A stretch of DNA of 64,000 nucleotides. It comes from Singulisphaera sp. GP187 (GTDB lineage Bacteria; Planctomycetota; Phycisphaerae; Phycisphaerales; SM1A02). Position numbers and translations under genes: made by a program. The DNA lies in the NCBI GenBank assembly GCA_945862215.1, contig CAMAXY010000002.1, forward strand, positions 62,001-126,000. The letters are read 5' to 3'. The notes beneath the pieces are model-generated. The model saw only the letters and a list, made by a program, of their open reading frames with translations, ran no database searches and was not told the DNA's origin. This document shows positions 1 to 8,006 of this stretch, in pieces. Position 1 is the first letter of the stretch. Each line of letters opens with the position of its first letter.

Positions 1-116
1 AACGACTTGAAGCGACTGCGGAGGACATCATTTCGACTGTGCATGCGCATCCGACAATGCATGAGGCGATTCACGAAGCGGCGCTTGCGACCGAAGGTCG
101 CGTGATTCACGGTTGA
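1..116 (+). CDS. lpdA: Dihydrolipoyl dehydrogenase, C-terminal fragment
   Basis: Only the last 37 codons lie in the window, read from base 3 to the TGA at 114-116. The tail contains [18 protein letters not shown], which matches the C-terminal dimerisation-domain signature of lipoamide dehydrogenase (HAHPTxxE). In that family the His-Glu pair completes the active site of the partner subunit. The enzyme is the flavoprotein E3 component that reoxidises dihydrolipoamide of 2-oxo-acid dehydrogenase or glycine-cleavage complexes in the cytoplasm. The N-terminal FAD/NAD domains lie outside the window, so the particular complex cannot be told. A strong hairpin follows 61 bp downstream. Confidence 0.85.
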   Translation, partial: RLEATAEDIISTVHAHPTMHEAIHEAALATEGRVIHG

Positions 117-176
117 TACTCTGAAACCTGTCCAAGAAAAGTCGACTCACGAAACTTGGCGTGCAGAAATGAAAGC

Positions 177-214
177 AGCACTCCCCGTATGAAATCGTTC
201 ATACGGGGAGTGCT
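177..214. terminator. Perfect 17-bp hairpin between convergent genes
   Basis: The arm 177-193 is the exact reverse complement of 198-214, with loop ATCG (194-197). It lies between the end of lpdA (+) and the end of the small secreted-protein gene (-). No uninterrupted T tract follows on the plus strand. The minus-strand exit is moderately T-rich. A bidirectional terminator or transcript-end stabiliser is the likeliest role. Confidence 0.65.
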
Positions 215-276
215 TGATACTGTGACGGCATTGGCGGTGACACGTCACAGCAATGATGAATCAGTGTGAAGAACCT

Positions 277-582
277 CTATCGATCTTTCTTCTCTGTGGG
301 CTTCACGTAGTTTTTAGCACACCAAACTGTGTACATACGTCGAACAACTCGTTCTTGGACGGTGTGCATCCACGCGCGTCCAAAGTTGTCGTCCATAAAT
401 GTGACAAATGCTTGCGGGTACGCCTGCGCACGAAGTGACCAGCCAGGCGGTTTGCAAAATGCGTTGTTCGTCTGCAAGCAAAGTGCTCCAACTGCGATCA
501 ATGAGAAAGTAAGAAACGAAAACGAAAGCCGTTTCGTTGATTTGCGAATGAACGACATTGTAAATTTGTGGGTAAATTTCAT
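277..582 (-). CDS. Small secreted protein of unknown function
   Basis: It encodes 101 aa. The ATG at 582 was chosen because AGAAAGGAAA precedes it at Shine-Dalgarno distance. A longer in-frame start at 645 would overlap the upstream gene. Residues 1-35 form a basic n-region (KFTHK, RKSTKR) and a hydrophobic core (FLTFSLIAVGALCL), followed by a probable cleavage zone, so export is likely. The mature part is short and rich in aromatic and basic residues, with Cys-Lys-Pro-Pro near the cleavage zone. No family is recognised. It lies 20 bp downstream of the HTH/TPR gene on the same strand and may be cotranscribed with it. Confidence 0.6.
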   Translation of the reverse strand: MKFTHKFTMSFIRKSTKRLSFSFLTFSLIAVGALCLQTNNAFCKPPGWSLRAQAYPQAFVTFMDDNFGRAWMHTVQERVVRRMYTVWCAKNYVKPTEKKDR

Positions 583-602
583 GTGGTTTTCCTTTCTGCC
601 TT

Positions 603-1856
603 TTAGGCTGTGTGCAAAGAGCGAGCGCTCTCGAGGATTCGCCATCCTGTTTCGCGAAATGATGGGAAGCGCCCCATTGTGCCAGTCACAGTTCGAACAT
701 CGTCATCGTCCAGCAACCATTCGGTTGCATAGCCCAGTGATTCGTTCATCCTTTGTCGACGTAAGTGCTCGAATGTGAACGCACGTTCTCGCATTGACCA
801 ATTTTCCATGCGCTCTGCGATTTCTGCGGTCTTGTTCGAAAACACCGCCATGTGTCGGTGCATTTCTGGCCCACTCAATCCGCGCAAAACAACATTGCAA
901 CCGAAGATCGCCCACCAACCATAACTCTCCAACCAATCGCCTGGTGGATAGTTCACAACATCGACAACTTGATCCAATCCTGCAGAGAGTGCTTCTGCCG
1001 CACGCAGTGGATCGATCACTCCAAGTGCGGCATCGCATTCGAAAATCGCGCCTGTGCAAGTATTTGCGATACCTGCATACGACGCATCATCGAACTCCTT
1101 TGCCAGGGCTGAATATGACGTCAAGGCAATCTGTAAATCTTCTCGAGCGCGCTGTGCGTGCGAATTTCCGCTGAGTGGATCGGTTTCGATCAATCGGCGC
1201 TCAGATTGTCCTCGAACATAATGCCCAAACGCTTGGACAACTCGCTCGGTGCGGGTTTCCGCTGGGCGAGATTGAAATCGCTCGACAAGCGAATTCGCAA
1301 CAGAACAAGCTTCGACAAGATGCCAAAGCGCATAGTGCGCGTTGGCAAGATTGACTTCAAGCATCATCCGGACATGTGAGGGGACTCCAGGTTCTGCGAG
1401 ACCGCGTTGCAAAGCTGCGAGAGCTTTCGTGTACCGCCCAAGTCCGTCATACGCTCCTGCGAGACGATTTGCCGCTGTCGCGCGTTCACTTCCAGTATGC
1501 GCGGCAAGAAATAACGCGCGCGACAATTCTGTCATGCGACGATATTCGCCTGCACGATGTGCTTCAATCGCTTCTCGATCGAGAATCGCGAATCCGCGTT
1601 CAGCCATCGTTTCGATTTCTCCATAGGCCTCTGCTTCGTCGCGCCAAATGCCTTCCGCAACATCACCAACATCCCAATCAAGCGCTTCTGCGAGTCCCAC
1701 GACTAAATCAAGCTTTGGATTTCCGCTTTCTGGAACCACTTTCGAAGGCTCGCGCCCAAGCGCTTGAGCCGTTTGGATTTTCGTCCACCTGCGATAAATA
1801 CGGGCAAGGTCGACAAACTGACTCAGACGATCCCGCCGAACTTCATCTCGAGACAT
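603..1856 (-). CDS. HTH-like N-terminus plus TPR-repeat protein
   Basis: It encodes 417 aa. Residues ~10-70 read like an XRE-type helix-turn-helix (TKIQTAQALGREPSKVV...GLAEALDWDVGDVAEGIW), with the alternating helices of a lambda-repressor fold. Residues ~90-400 are helical and TPR-like (AANRLAGAYDGLGRYTKALAALQRGL; MLEVNLANAHYALWHLVEAC). Such HTH-TPR proteins are often peptide- or growth-phase-responsive regulators. DNA binding here is inferred, because the HTH match is weak. It is divergent from gmk across 150 bp that contain palindromes (1875-1889 and 1901-1912), which are candidate operators. The C-terminus has an acidic run (LLDDDD). Exact ligand or target is unknown. Confidence 0.75.
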   Translation of the reverse strand: MSRDEVRRDRLSQFVDLARIYRRWTKIQTAQALGREPSKVVPESGNPKLDLVVGLAEALDWDVGDVAEGIWRDEAEAYGEIETMAERGFAILDREAIEAHRAGEYRRMTELSRALFLAAHTGSERATAANRLAGAYDGLGRYTKALAALQRGLAEPGVPSHVRMMLEVNLANAHYALWHLVEACSVANSLVERFQSRPAETRTERVVQAFGHYVRGQSERRLIETDPLSGNSHAQRAREDLQIALTSYSALAKEFDDASYAGIANTCTGAIFECDAALGVIDPLRAAEALSAGLDQVVDVVNYPPGDWLESYGWWAIFGCNVVLRGLSGPEMHRHMAVFSNKTAEIAERMENWSMRERAFTFEHLRRQRMNESLGYATEWLLDDDDVRTVTGTMGRFPSFRETGWRILESARSLHTA

Positions 1857-1874
1857 AGATACCCCACTTTCTCA

Positions 1875-1912
1875 CGGACTTCGTGTCCGAAACCGCCGCC
1901 TATGCATGCATA
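1875..1912. promoter_or_regulatory. Two palindromes between divergent HTH/TPR gene and gmk
   Basis: CGGAC-ttcgt-GTCCG (1875-1889) and the perfect 12-bp palindrome TATGCATGCATA (1901-1912) lie 18-56 bp upstream of the HTH/TPR start. They are plausible binding sites for a dimeric regulator, possibly the HTH protein itself. That assignment is inference from position and symmetry. Confidence 0.35.
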
Positions 1913-1994
1913 GAAGGAGTGATCGACGGATTTTCTTACATCTGATTTCTGATTTTTCTTCGTCGCACAGCGAAAGCGCTATCAACAAACTCTT

Positions 1995-2000
1995 TACACT
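1995..2000 (+). promoter_or_regulatory. -10-like TACACT of gmk, leaderless spacing
   Basis: TACACT ends 6 nt before the gmk ATG, and no Shine-Dalgarno is present. Transcription would start at or next to the A of the start codon. The same hexamer at the same distance precedes the genes at 5927 and 12484. Confidence 0.5.
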
Positions 2001-2006
2001 TCGAAT

Positions 2007-2624
2007 ATGTCGAACGAACGAACTTCTGGATTCTCATTGAATGGATTACTTTTGGTTCTCAGCGGACCATCAGGCGTTGGAAAAACATCCATCGTCCACG
2101 AACTTCTTCAACGGTTTGATGGCGTCTTTAGTGTTTCAGCGACAACGCGTCAAGCTGGTCCTGGCGAAGTAGATGGTCGCGACTATCAATTCATCACGGA
2201 ATCTCAATTTCAGAACATGATTAATGAGGATCGCTTTCTTGAATATGCGCAAGTCTTCAGCCGCTCTTGGTATGGTTCGCCGCGTGAGCCAATCGAGGCT
2301 GCGCTGCAGAATAGTCGCCTGGCCATATTGGATATCGATGTGCAAGGTGCAGAAATTGTTCGTGCGAAATATCCGCAGATGTATGGCGTCTTTGTGCTTG
2401 CACCTTCAGAAGAGGAGTTACTTCATCGACTTCGACTGCGCGGGCGAGAAGATGAGGCGGCGATTCAGCGACGATTCGCTGCAAGCACAAAAGAAATTGC
2501 GCGCGCGCGCATCGGAAAAACATACGACGACTTTGTTGTGAACGACGATCTTGCGCGTGCGACTGACACGATCTGCACGCTTGTCGCCAAACGAATGGGC
2601 GTTACGGTTCCGTATTCAATTTGA
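2007..2624 (+). CDS. gmk: Guanylate kinase
   Basis: It encodes 205 aa, the usual length. It transfers phosphate from ATP to GMP or dGMP, giving GDP or dGDP, in the cytoplasm. The P-loop GPSGVGKT is at residues 20-27. The GMP-binding region SATTRQAGPGEVDGRDY at ~43-60 carries the family's R-x(2)-R/G-E-x-D-G-x-DY pattern. The lid region LRLRGREDEAAIQRR (~132-146) is intact, and YDDFVVNDD (~172-180) matches the C-terminal YDYVVVND motif. The start is fixed by the TACACT hexamer 6 nt upstream and the lack of another in-frame start near the P-loop. It faces tmk, another nucleotide kinase, tail to tail. Confidence 0.95.
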   Translation: MSNERTSGFSLNGLLLVLSGPSGVGKTSIVHELLQRFDGVFSVSATTRQAGPGEVDGRDYQFITESQFQNMINEDRFLEYAQVFSRSWYGSPREPIEAALQNSRLAILDIDVQGAEIVRAKYPQMYGVFVLAPSEEELLHRLRLRGREDEAAIQRRFAASTKEIARARIGKTYDDFVVNDDLARATDTICTLVAKRMGVTVPYSI

Positions 2625-2638
2625 TTATTAAAATTGAG
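2616..2638. terminator. Weak AT-rich inverted repeat between gmk and tmk
   Basis: TCAATTT and AAATTGA flank a short A/T loop in the 31-bp gap between the convergent gmk and tmk ends. The A and T runs on both sides would suit a weak bidirectional terminator. The stem is only about 7 bp and AU-rich, so confidence is low. Confidence 0.3.
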
Positions 2639-2655
2639 CGAAAATCAGCTTCTTA

Positions 2656-3372
2656 TTATCGATTTATTCGATCGATGATTCCCGCAGTCAACGCAGCAAA
2701 TACTGCTTCCGGCTGCGCTGTTGAATCAACCACCAGATATTTGTCAGGTTGAGAACGCGCCTGCTCTAAATATCCCTCGCGAACGCGTCGGTGATACTCC
2801 GCGTCTTTCTGCTCCATTCGATCAAGTGCGCGAACCATTCGAGATTGTGCGGTCTTCCAATCAACGTCGAAAACCACAACAAGGTCAGGCCATCGTCCAC
2901 CGATTGCGATATCGCCAACAGAAAGAATGTCTTGTCGCGCCAATCCACCAGCACTTCCTTGATATGCAAGCGTCGACGAGATGAATCGATCCGCCAAGAC
3001 GAATGCGCCACGAGCAAGGGCAGGAAGAATTCGTTCTTCCATCAACTGTGCGCGGCTTGCCATATACAGCAGCATCTCGCAGCGAGTGACCATTTCCGAG
3101 TTTGCAGGATCAAGCAGCAGAGCGCGAATCTTTTCGCCGATAGGCGTACCGCCTGGTTCTCGCACTTCAACGGTTTCAACTCCTGCAGCTTGTGCAACTT
3201 TCGCTACCGCTTGAAACTGCGTGCTCTTTCCGCTGCCATCGGGGCCGTCAAAGACGATGAATCGCCCAGGAAGAAGTGATGTCCATGTCGAAGCATCCTG
3301 CATAGTCGCGGATTCTAGTCTCGCGCAAATTCGCCGAGTGTGCTCATCAATTTCAATCTGCGAAGGAATCAT
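2656..3372 (-). CDS. tmk: Thymidylate kinase
   Basis: It encodes 238 aa and phosphorylates dTMP to dTDP for DNA synthesis. The P-loop GPDGSGKST is at ~43-51. EPGGTPIGEKIR (~74-85) is the family REPGGT motif, and DRFISSTLAYQG (~130-141) matches the DRYxxSxxAYQG signature. The start at 3372 overlaps the stop of the upstream PLP-protein gene as ATGA, which supports translational coupling. It gives an N-terminal extension of ~35 residues beyond the usual kinase core. An internal ATG at 3303 would give the usual length but has no evident ribosome-binding site. Confidence 0.92.
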   Translation of the reverse strand: MIPSQIEIDEHTRRICARLESATMQDASTWTSLLPGRFIVFDGPDGSGKSTQFQAVAKVAQAAGVETVEVREPGGTPIGEKIRALLLDPANSEMVTRCEMLLYMASRAQLMEERILPALARGAFVLADRFISSTLAYQGSAGGLARQDILSVGDIAIGGRWPDLVVVFDVDWKTAQSRMVRALDRMEQKDAEYHRRVREGYLEQARSQPDKYLVVDSTAQPEAVFAALTAGIIDRINR

Positions 3373-4172
3373 GCGATCTCAGTCTCCGTGTCAGATTCTG
3401 ATGAGGTCTCGGATTCACTTGCGCCAAAGATCGCAGAACCAACTCGAACAATGTTTGCTCCAGCAAGGATTGCTTCTTCAAAGTCACCAGACATTCCCAT
3501 CGAAAGTAAATCAAAGGTTTTTCCGCCTTGACCACTCTGCCGAACATCAGTGAAAAGTTCGAATCCACGATCAAATGTTTCACGCGCTACAGATGTTCCG
3601 CCAACGAGTGGGGCCATACACATCAAGCCTCTGACGCGAATGTTGACCATCGTGTCCAACTGTTGCACGACATGTCGAACTGCAGCGCCAGTAATTCCAT
3701 GCTTTGATATTTCGCCAGAAACATTCACTTCCAATAAAATGTCGATGGGCTGTTCACGCCGTGCTGCTTGAACATGAATTTCTTCTGCCAGGCGCAAACT
3801 GTCCACGGACTGAATCAAGCGCGAGAATTCGACAGCCTTGCGGACCTTGTTGCGTTGAATCGTTCCGATCATGTGCCATCGAACCTCTGGCGCTTGACCT
3901 CGCAATTCCCGCAAGCGCACCAAGTGTTCGTCGATCTGCGCAACGCGCTGGATCAACTGCTGAACACGATTTTCTCCAAAGTCCTGCTGACCAAACGAAA
4001 TCAATTCTCGAATTTGCTCAATTGTCCCCGACTTTGAAACAACAACAAGCATGATTTGCTCTGGCTTGCGGCCGCTGCGAATAGCAGCCGCTGCAATTCG
4101 TCGCTTGACTTCGTCGTATCGTTCTTTGAGTGTTCCGTCCATAGTTTCTACTCTGGCGATCGCGTCCTGCAT
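3369..4172 (-). CDS. YggS/PLPBP family PLP-homeostasis protein
   Basis: It encodes 267 aa. It is a TIM-barrel protein that binds pyridoxal 5'-phosphate and buffers the cellular PLP pool. LVVVSKSGTIEQIRELI contains the PLP-binding lysine (VSKS, where VSKT is common). FGENRVQQLIQRV and RWHMIGTIQRNKVRKAV (family WHFIGxLQxNKxR) follow. Near the C-terminus are LSMGMSGDFEEAI and VRVGSAIFG. The ATG at 4172 is chosen because GGAGGT lies at 4179-4184, at ideal spacing; an ORF start at 4235 lacks this. The C-terminal tail is Ser/Glu-rich. The stop overlaps the tmk start by 4 bp. Confidence 0.92.
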   Translation of the reverse strand: MQDAIARVETMDGTLKERYDEVKRRIAAAAIRSGRKPEQIMLVVVSKSGTIEQIRELISFGQQDFGENRVQQLIQRVAQIDEHLVRLRELRGQAPEVRWHMIGTIQRNKVRKAVEFSRLIQSVDSLRLAEEIHVQAARREQPIDILLEVNVSGEISKHGITGAAVRHVVQQLDTMVNIRVRGLMCMAPLVGGTSVARETFDRGFELFTDVRQSGQGGKTFDLLSMGMSGDFEEAILAGANIVRVGSAIFGASESETSSESDTETEIA

Positions 4173-4178
4173 TGCCGA

Positions 4179-4199
4179 ACCTCCAATTTCCCAAGAGTA
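4179..4199 (-). promoter_or_regulatory. -10 box and strong Shine-Dalgarno for the yggS-type gene
   Basis: Reading the minus strand, TACTCT (4199-4194) is followed by GGAGGT (4184-4179), then 6 nt and the ATG. This is one of the few textbook Shine-Dalgarno sequences in the window, and it decides the start at 4172. Confidence 0.6.
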
Positions 4200-4252
4200 T
4201 CCGACTGCTCGACGAAGTGCGACAAGGAATTCCACCCTGCTTGTGAATGATC

Positions 4253-4258
4253 TATTCT
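4253..4258 (+). promoter_or_regulatory. -10-like TATTCT upstream of gpmI
   Basis: TATTCT ends 7 nt before the GTG start at 4266, and no Shine-Dalgarno lies between. The spacing implies a leaderless or nearly leaderless gpmI transcript. Confidence 0.4.
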
Positions 4259-4265
4259 GTATGTT

Positions 4266-5879
4266 GTGAAATCGACCATTTCAAATACCCCATGCGTTCT
4301 GATAGTGCGGGATGGCTGGGGGCGAAATCCGCATCCTTCACACGACGCGTTCAATGCACTGCTCTTGGCGAAAACCCCAGTCGATGACCGATTGACGCGT
4401 GAATTCCCAACGGTTCTGATTCGGACAAGCGGCGAGGATGTTGGATTGCCGATCGATTCGAGCGGGCCAGTGATGGGAAATTCCGAAGTCGGCCATCAAA
4501 ATATTGGAGCAGGAAGAATTGTCGACCAAGAGCTCATGCGAATCTCGCGCGCCATTCGCGACGGCCGCTTCGCATCCAACACGACTATGCGTGAAGCATT
4601 CAATCGCAGTAAGGAAAATGGTCGGGGCGTTCACTTGATGGGGTTGGTCAGTGATGGACAAGTTCACAGCGATCTTTCGCACCTCATTGCACTGTTGGAA
4701 TTAGCGCGAGAGTGTGATTTTCCCAAGGAGCGGCTCTTTGTGCATGTCTTCACTGACGGCAGAGATTGTCCACCGAAATCAGCGCTTGGATTTATTGCAA
4801 CGCTCGAATCTGCGCTCAAAAAAAATGGCGGAAGAATCGCAACAGTCACGGGACGATTCTTTGCGATGGACCGAGATCATCGCTGGGATCGTGTCGCGCA
4901 AGCGTGGGAATGTTTGCTTGGAAGGAGTCCCCGAAGTTGCGACAGCGCAGCGAATGCAGTGGAACAACACTATGCCCATCCAGTTTCGGTAAGTCAGACC
5001 AGCGACGAATTTATTCCCGCAACTCGAATCTCTGGAGTTGACGGAGCAATCCGCGATGCCGACAGTGTGATCTTTTTCAATTTTCGTGGCGATCGGCCTC
5101 GAGAGATCGTGAAAACATTTCTCTTCTCAGAGAGCGCATTTCGCGCGCTTGCAAATGGTGGATTCGATCGAGGAGCAATTCCAAAGGACTTATTTTTCTG
5201 CACGATGGCGGAATACGAACGAGGCTTGCCAGTTCACGTGATTTTCCAACGACCCGCACCGATGAAAGATATTTTTGGTTCGTGGCTTGCCGATCATTCG
5301 ATTCGGCAGTTTCGCTGCGCAGAAACTGAAAAGTTTCCGCATGTCACATTCTTCTTTAATGATTATCGAGAAGAACCATTCGTGGGTGAGACTCGCACAA
5401 TCATCCCCAGCCCGCGTGATGTTGCAACATACGACCTGAAGCCCGAGATGAGTGCGGCAGGCGTGCGTGATGCTGTTTTACCCAGAATTGCAGCGCCAGA
5501 CTGCGAAGATGTGATTATCGTCAACTTTGCAAATTGCGATATGGTTGGACATACAGGAAGTTTGCCTGCGGCAATTCAAGCGGTCGAAGTTGTGGATGCT
5601 TGCGTTGGCATGATCGTTGATGCAGTCTTGGCGCGCGGAGGATCGTTGGTCATCACTGCGGATCATGGCAATGTCGAGCAGATGAAAGACCCAATCACCG
5701 GCGCACCGCACACCGCACATACAAATTATGACGTGCCGCTGATGGTCGTCGGTAATGCATTTCAAAGACGTTCGCTACGTACGGATGGAAGGCTTGCTGA
5801 TATTGCTCCCACGATGCTCGACATGATGGGAATGCCTGCTCCCAATGCAATGACTGGCCGTTCTCTCTTGTTGCCATAA
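4266..5879 (+). CDS. gpmI: 2,3-bisphosphoglycerate-independent phosphoglycerate mutase
   Basis: It encodes 537 aa with a GTG start. It interconverts 3- and 2-phosphoglycerate in glycolysis and gluconeogenesis through a phosphoserine intermediate and two Mn ions. The metal-site Asp is in VRDGWG (~14-19; the family usually has xLDGWG). The catalytic Ser73 is in VMGNSEVGHQNIGAGRIV. HVFTDGRDCPP and TGRFFAMDRDHRWDR are conserved substrate-site blocks. NFANCDMVGHTG and ITADHGNVEQM with HTAHT carry the C-terminal metal ligands. The length is slightly above the usual ~510 aa. It is divergent from the yggS-tmk pair. Confidence 0.95.
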   Translation: MKSTISNTPCVLIVRDGWGRNPHPSHDAFNALLLAKTPVDDRLTREFPTVLIRTSGEDVGLPIDSSGPVMGNSEVGHQNIGAGRIVDQELMRISRAIRDGRFASNTTMREAFNRSKENGRGVHLMGLVSDGQVHSDLSHLIALLELARECDFPKERLFVHVFTDGRDCPPKSALGFIATLESALKKNGGRIATVTGRFFAMDRDHRWDRVAQAWECLLGRSPRSCDSAANAVEQHYAHPVSVSQTSDEFIPATRISGVDGAIRDADSVIFFNFRGDRPREIVKTFLFSESAFRALANGGFDRGAIPKDLFFCTMAEYERGLPVHVIFQRPAPMKDIFGSWLADHSIRQFRCAETEKFPHVTFFFNDYREEPFVGETRTIIPSPRDVATYDLKPEMSAAGVRDAVLPRIAAPDCEDVIIVNFANCDMVGHTGSLPAAIQAVEVVDACVGMIVDAVLARGGSLVITADHGNVEQMKDPITGAPHTAHTNYDVPLMVVGNAFQRRSLRTDGRLADIAPTMLDMMGMPAPNAMTGRSLLLP

Positions 5880-5914
5880 ATCATTTTCTCACTGCGCCGT
5901 ATTCATTCATGAAT

Positions 5915-5920
5915 TACACT
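5915..5920 (+). promoter_or_regulatory. -10-like TACACT deciding the start at 5927
   Basis: TACACT ends 6 nt before the ATG at 5927 and lies downstream of another in-frame ATG at 5909. If it is the -10 box, only the second ATG can be the start. Confidence 0.45.
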
Positions 5921-5926
5921 CGCACC

Positions 5927-6514
5927 ATGCCGAAGTCACATGGCGTGTTTTGCCTCGAAGCTGATTGGTTTGGATTGGTGCGTCCAATGTCCATGCGACC
6001 TGCACTCGACTTGATGGAAAGCAGCGATGCACGAATTCCATATGTTCTTCGGGATGTTGTGACTCGTGCCGAAATCGAGTTCTATCTTCGCCGATCATTT
6101 CAGGCGCGATACCGTCGATTCGATTTGCTTTGGTTTGCAATTCATTCTCGTCCTGGCGAACTTCTGCCCGGCGATATGCGAGTCCCACTTGAACGTATCT
6201 CGCTTGATGATTTGGAAAAAATGCTTGCGGGTCGATGTCGAGGTCGGATCTTGCATTTTTCTGGATGTCGTTTTCTGAAAATTCCTCCAGCGCGACTGAC
6301 GAAATTTATAAAGCGTACAAAAGCGCTTTGTGTCAGTGGATTTTCGCGCGAAGTCCCTTGGCTCGAGTCAACCATCTTTGAAACATATTGGCTGACACTG
6401 CTGCACTATGAATCTCGATCACGAATGGGTGCGAAACGAGCCGTCGCACTCATGCGCCGCGAGCAAAAACCACTTTGTAAGAAATTTGGATTCGTCATGC
6501 GCGTTCAAGAGTGA
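5927..6514 (+). CDS. Conserved hypothetical with CHAT/caspase-like His and Cys motifs
   Basis: It encodes 195 aa. The start at 5927 is preferred to 5909 because of the -10-like TACACT between them. It reads HGVFCLEADWFG near the N-terminus, then IPYVLRDVVTRAEIEFYL, then RRFDLLWFAIHSRPGELL, and later RGRILHFSGCRFLKIP. A hydrophobic strand ending in His-Ser/Gly and a second strand ending in a Cys resemble the His-Cys dyad layout of CHAT and caspase-like (clan CD) folds. It recalls the DUF6642-type conserved hypotheticals, which share the FCLE and strand-His-G patterns. No neighbouring partner suggests a substrate. The enzymatic function is inference, and the protein may be a degenerate, non-catalytic member. 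Confidence 0.6.
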   Translation: MPKSHGVFCLEADWFGLVRPMSMRPALDLMESSDARIPYVLRDVVTRAEIEFYLRRSFQARYRRFDLLWFAIHSRPGELLPGDMRVPLERISLDDLEKMLAGRCRGRILHFSGCRFLKIPPARLTKFIKRTKALCVSGFSREVPWLESTIFETYWLTLLHYESRSRMGAKRAVALMRREQKPLCKKFGFVMRVQE

Positions 6515-6567
6515 ACCGATATCGCGTTGGGTGAATTGTCGACGAACGACTATGATCCAATTCTCCA

Positions 6568-7995
6568 ATGTTGCCAGTCATCGCTATCGTCGGTCGCCCC
6601 AATGTGGGCAAATCCAGTCTGTTCAATCGGCTTGCTGGCGAACGCATATCAATTGTCGACCCAACCCCTGGTGTGACTCGAGATCGGATTTCGACCATCA
6701 TCACCATCAATCCACCAAATGACACCGATGAAGCAGATGCATTGCCTCGCGTTGCCGAGGTTTGCGACACAGGTGGTTTCGGAATCTATGTGGCCGAAGG
6801 AAAAAGATTCGACGATGCTGGCGAAGATTTGTCTGCGCTTGCTCCCGATATCGAAGCACAAATTTTTGCGGCGGTTGAAGGTGCAACCATTGTGCTTTTC
6901 ACCATCGACGCGCAATCTGGGATCACCGCCCTCGACGAAAAAATCGCTCAACTTTTGCGACGCACGGGAAACACAGATCGTGTGATTCAAGTCGCCAATA
7001 AAGTGGATGGACCTTCTTGGGAAGTTCACGCACTTGATGCGGCGAAACTTGGCTTTGGCGATACGTTGTCTGTCTCAACAAAGGCGGGTTCTGGAATTCG
7101 ACATTTGATGGAAGCACTGTGGACGCGACTGGGATCGCGACCCGATGAGCCGCCAGCATCGCCAGAAATGAAAGTCGCAATCGTCGGTCGACGCAATGCA
7201 GGCAAGAGCAGTCTTGTCAATGCACTCGCCGGTGCGCCGCGCGTCATCGTCAGCGAAATCGCAGGAACCACCCGCGACTCTGTTGATGTTCGGTTCGAAT
7301 CTGATGGTCGAATTTTTATTGCGATCGATACGGCTGGAATTCGTAAACGTAAATCTTGGGCTGATGACGTTGAGTTTTATTCCCACAACCGCACCGAAGT
7401 TGCACTTCGCCGAGCCGATGTTGCGCTCTTGCTGCTCGATGCAACAGAGCCTGTTTCACAAGTCGAAAAACAACTTGCTGGCGAATTGGTTGAAGCGTTC
7501 AAACCAACGGTCATTGTTGTAAATAAATGGGATCTCGTTGAAGCAAAGCAAACTCCCAATGACTACTTGGAATATTTAACGCAGGAATTGCCGATGCTCA
7601 GCTTTGCGCCACTTGTTTTCATCAGCGCAAAGAATGGCGATGGAACTTCGGACGCAATCGCAATGGCTTTCAATCTGCACACCCAGGCAAGTCACCGAGA
7701 AACAACAGGCAAGCTGAATGCTCTCGTGCAAAAAATCCTGACTGAGCGCGGGCCATCTTCGAAACTCGGAACAATCGCCAAGATTTATTACATCTCGCAA
7801 ATCGAAACGAATCCACCGACAATTGCGATGGTGGTCAACAAGCCAGAACTCTTCGAAGGTGCGTATGAGCGATATCTCCTCAATCGATTGCGAGAAGAGT
7901 TGCCATATTCAGAAGTGCCGATCAAGTTGATCTTCAGCGCGCGCCGCAGAGATCCAGATGATGTCAAAAACCGCCGATCCGCTGGACGCGCCTGA
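6568..7995 (+). CDS. der: Ribosome-assembly GTPase Der (EngA)
   Basis: It encodes 475 aa with two tandem G domains and a C-terminal KH-like domain, the arrangement unique to Der, which is needed for 50S maturation. Domain 1 has G1 GRPNVGKSS (~9-17), G2 around GVTRDR, G3 DTGGFG and G4 NKVD. Domain 2 has G1 GRRNAGKSS, G2 GTTRDS, G3 DTAGIRKR and G4 NKWD. The KH-like part ends with FSARRRDPDD. G3 of domain 1 is followed by a longer switch-II segment than in E. coli. TATGAT (6551-6556) lies 11 nt upstream, so the leader would be very short. ricT follows after 11 bp. Confidence 0.96.
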   Translation: MLPVIAIVGRPNVGKSSLFNRLAGERISIVDPTPGVTRDRISTIITINPPNDTDEADALPRVAEVCDTGGFGIYVAEGKRFDDAGEDLSALAPDIEAQIFAAVEGATIVLFTIDAQSGITALDEKIAQLLRRTGNTDRVIQVANKVDGPSWEVHALDAAKLGFGDTLSVSTKAGSGIRHLMEALWTRLGSRPDEPPASPEMKVAIVGRRNAGKSSLVNALAGAPRVIVSEIAGTTRDSVDVRFESDGRIFIAIDTAGIRKRKSWADDVEFYSHNRTEVALRRADVALLLLDATEPVSQVEKQLAGELVEAFKPTVIVVNKWDLVEAKQTPNDYLEYLTQELPMLSFAPLVFISAKNGDGTSDAIAMAFNLHTQASHRETTGKLNALVQKILTERGPSSKLGTIAKIYYISQIETNPPTIAMVVNKPELFEGAYERYLLNRLREELPYSEVPIKLIFSARRRDPDDVKNRRSAGRA

Positions 7996-8006
7996 CCAAC
8001 CAAACA

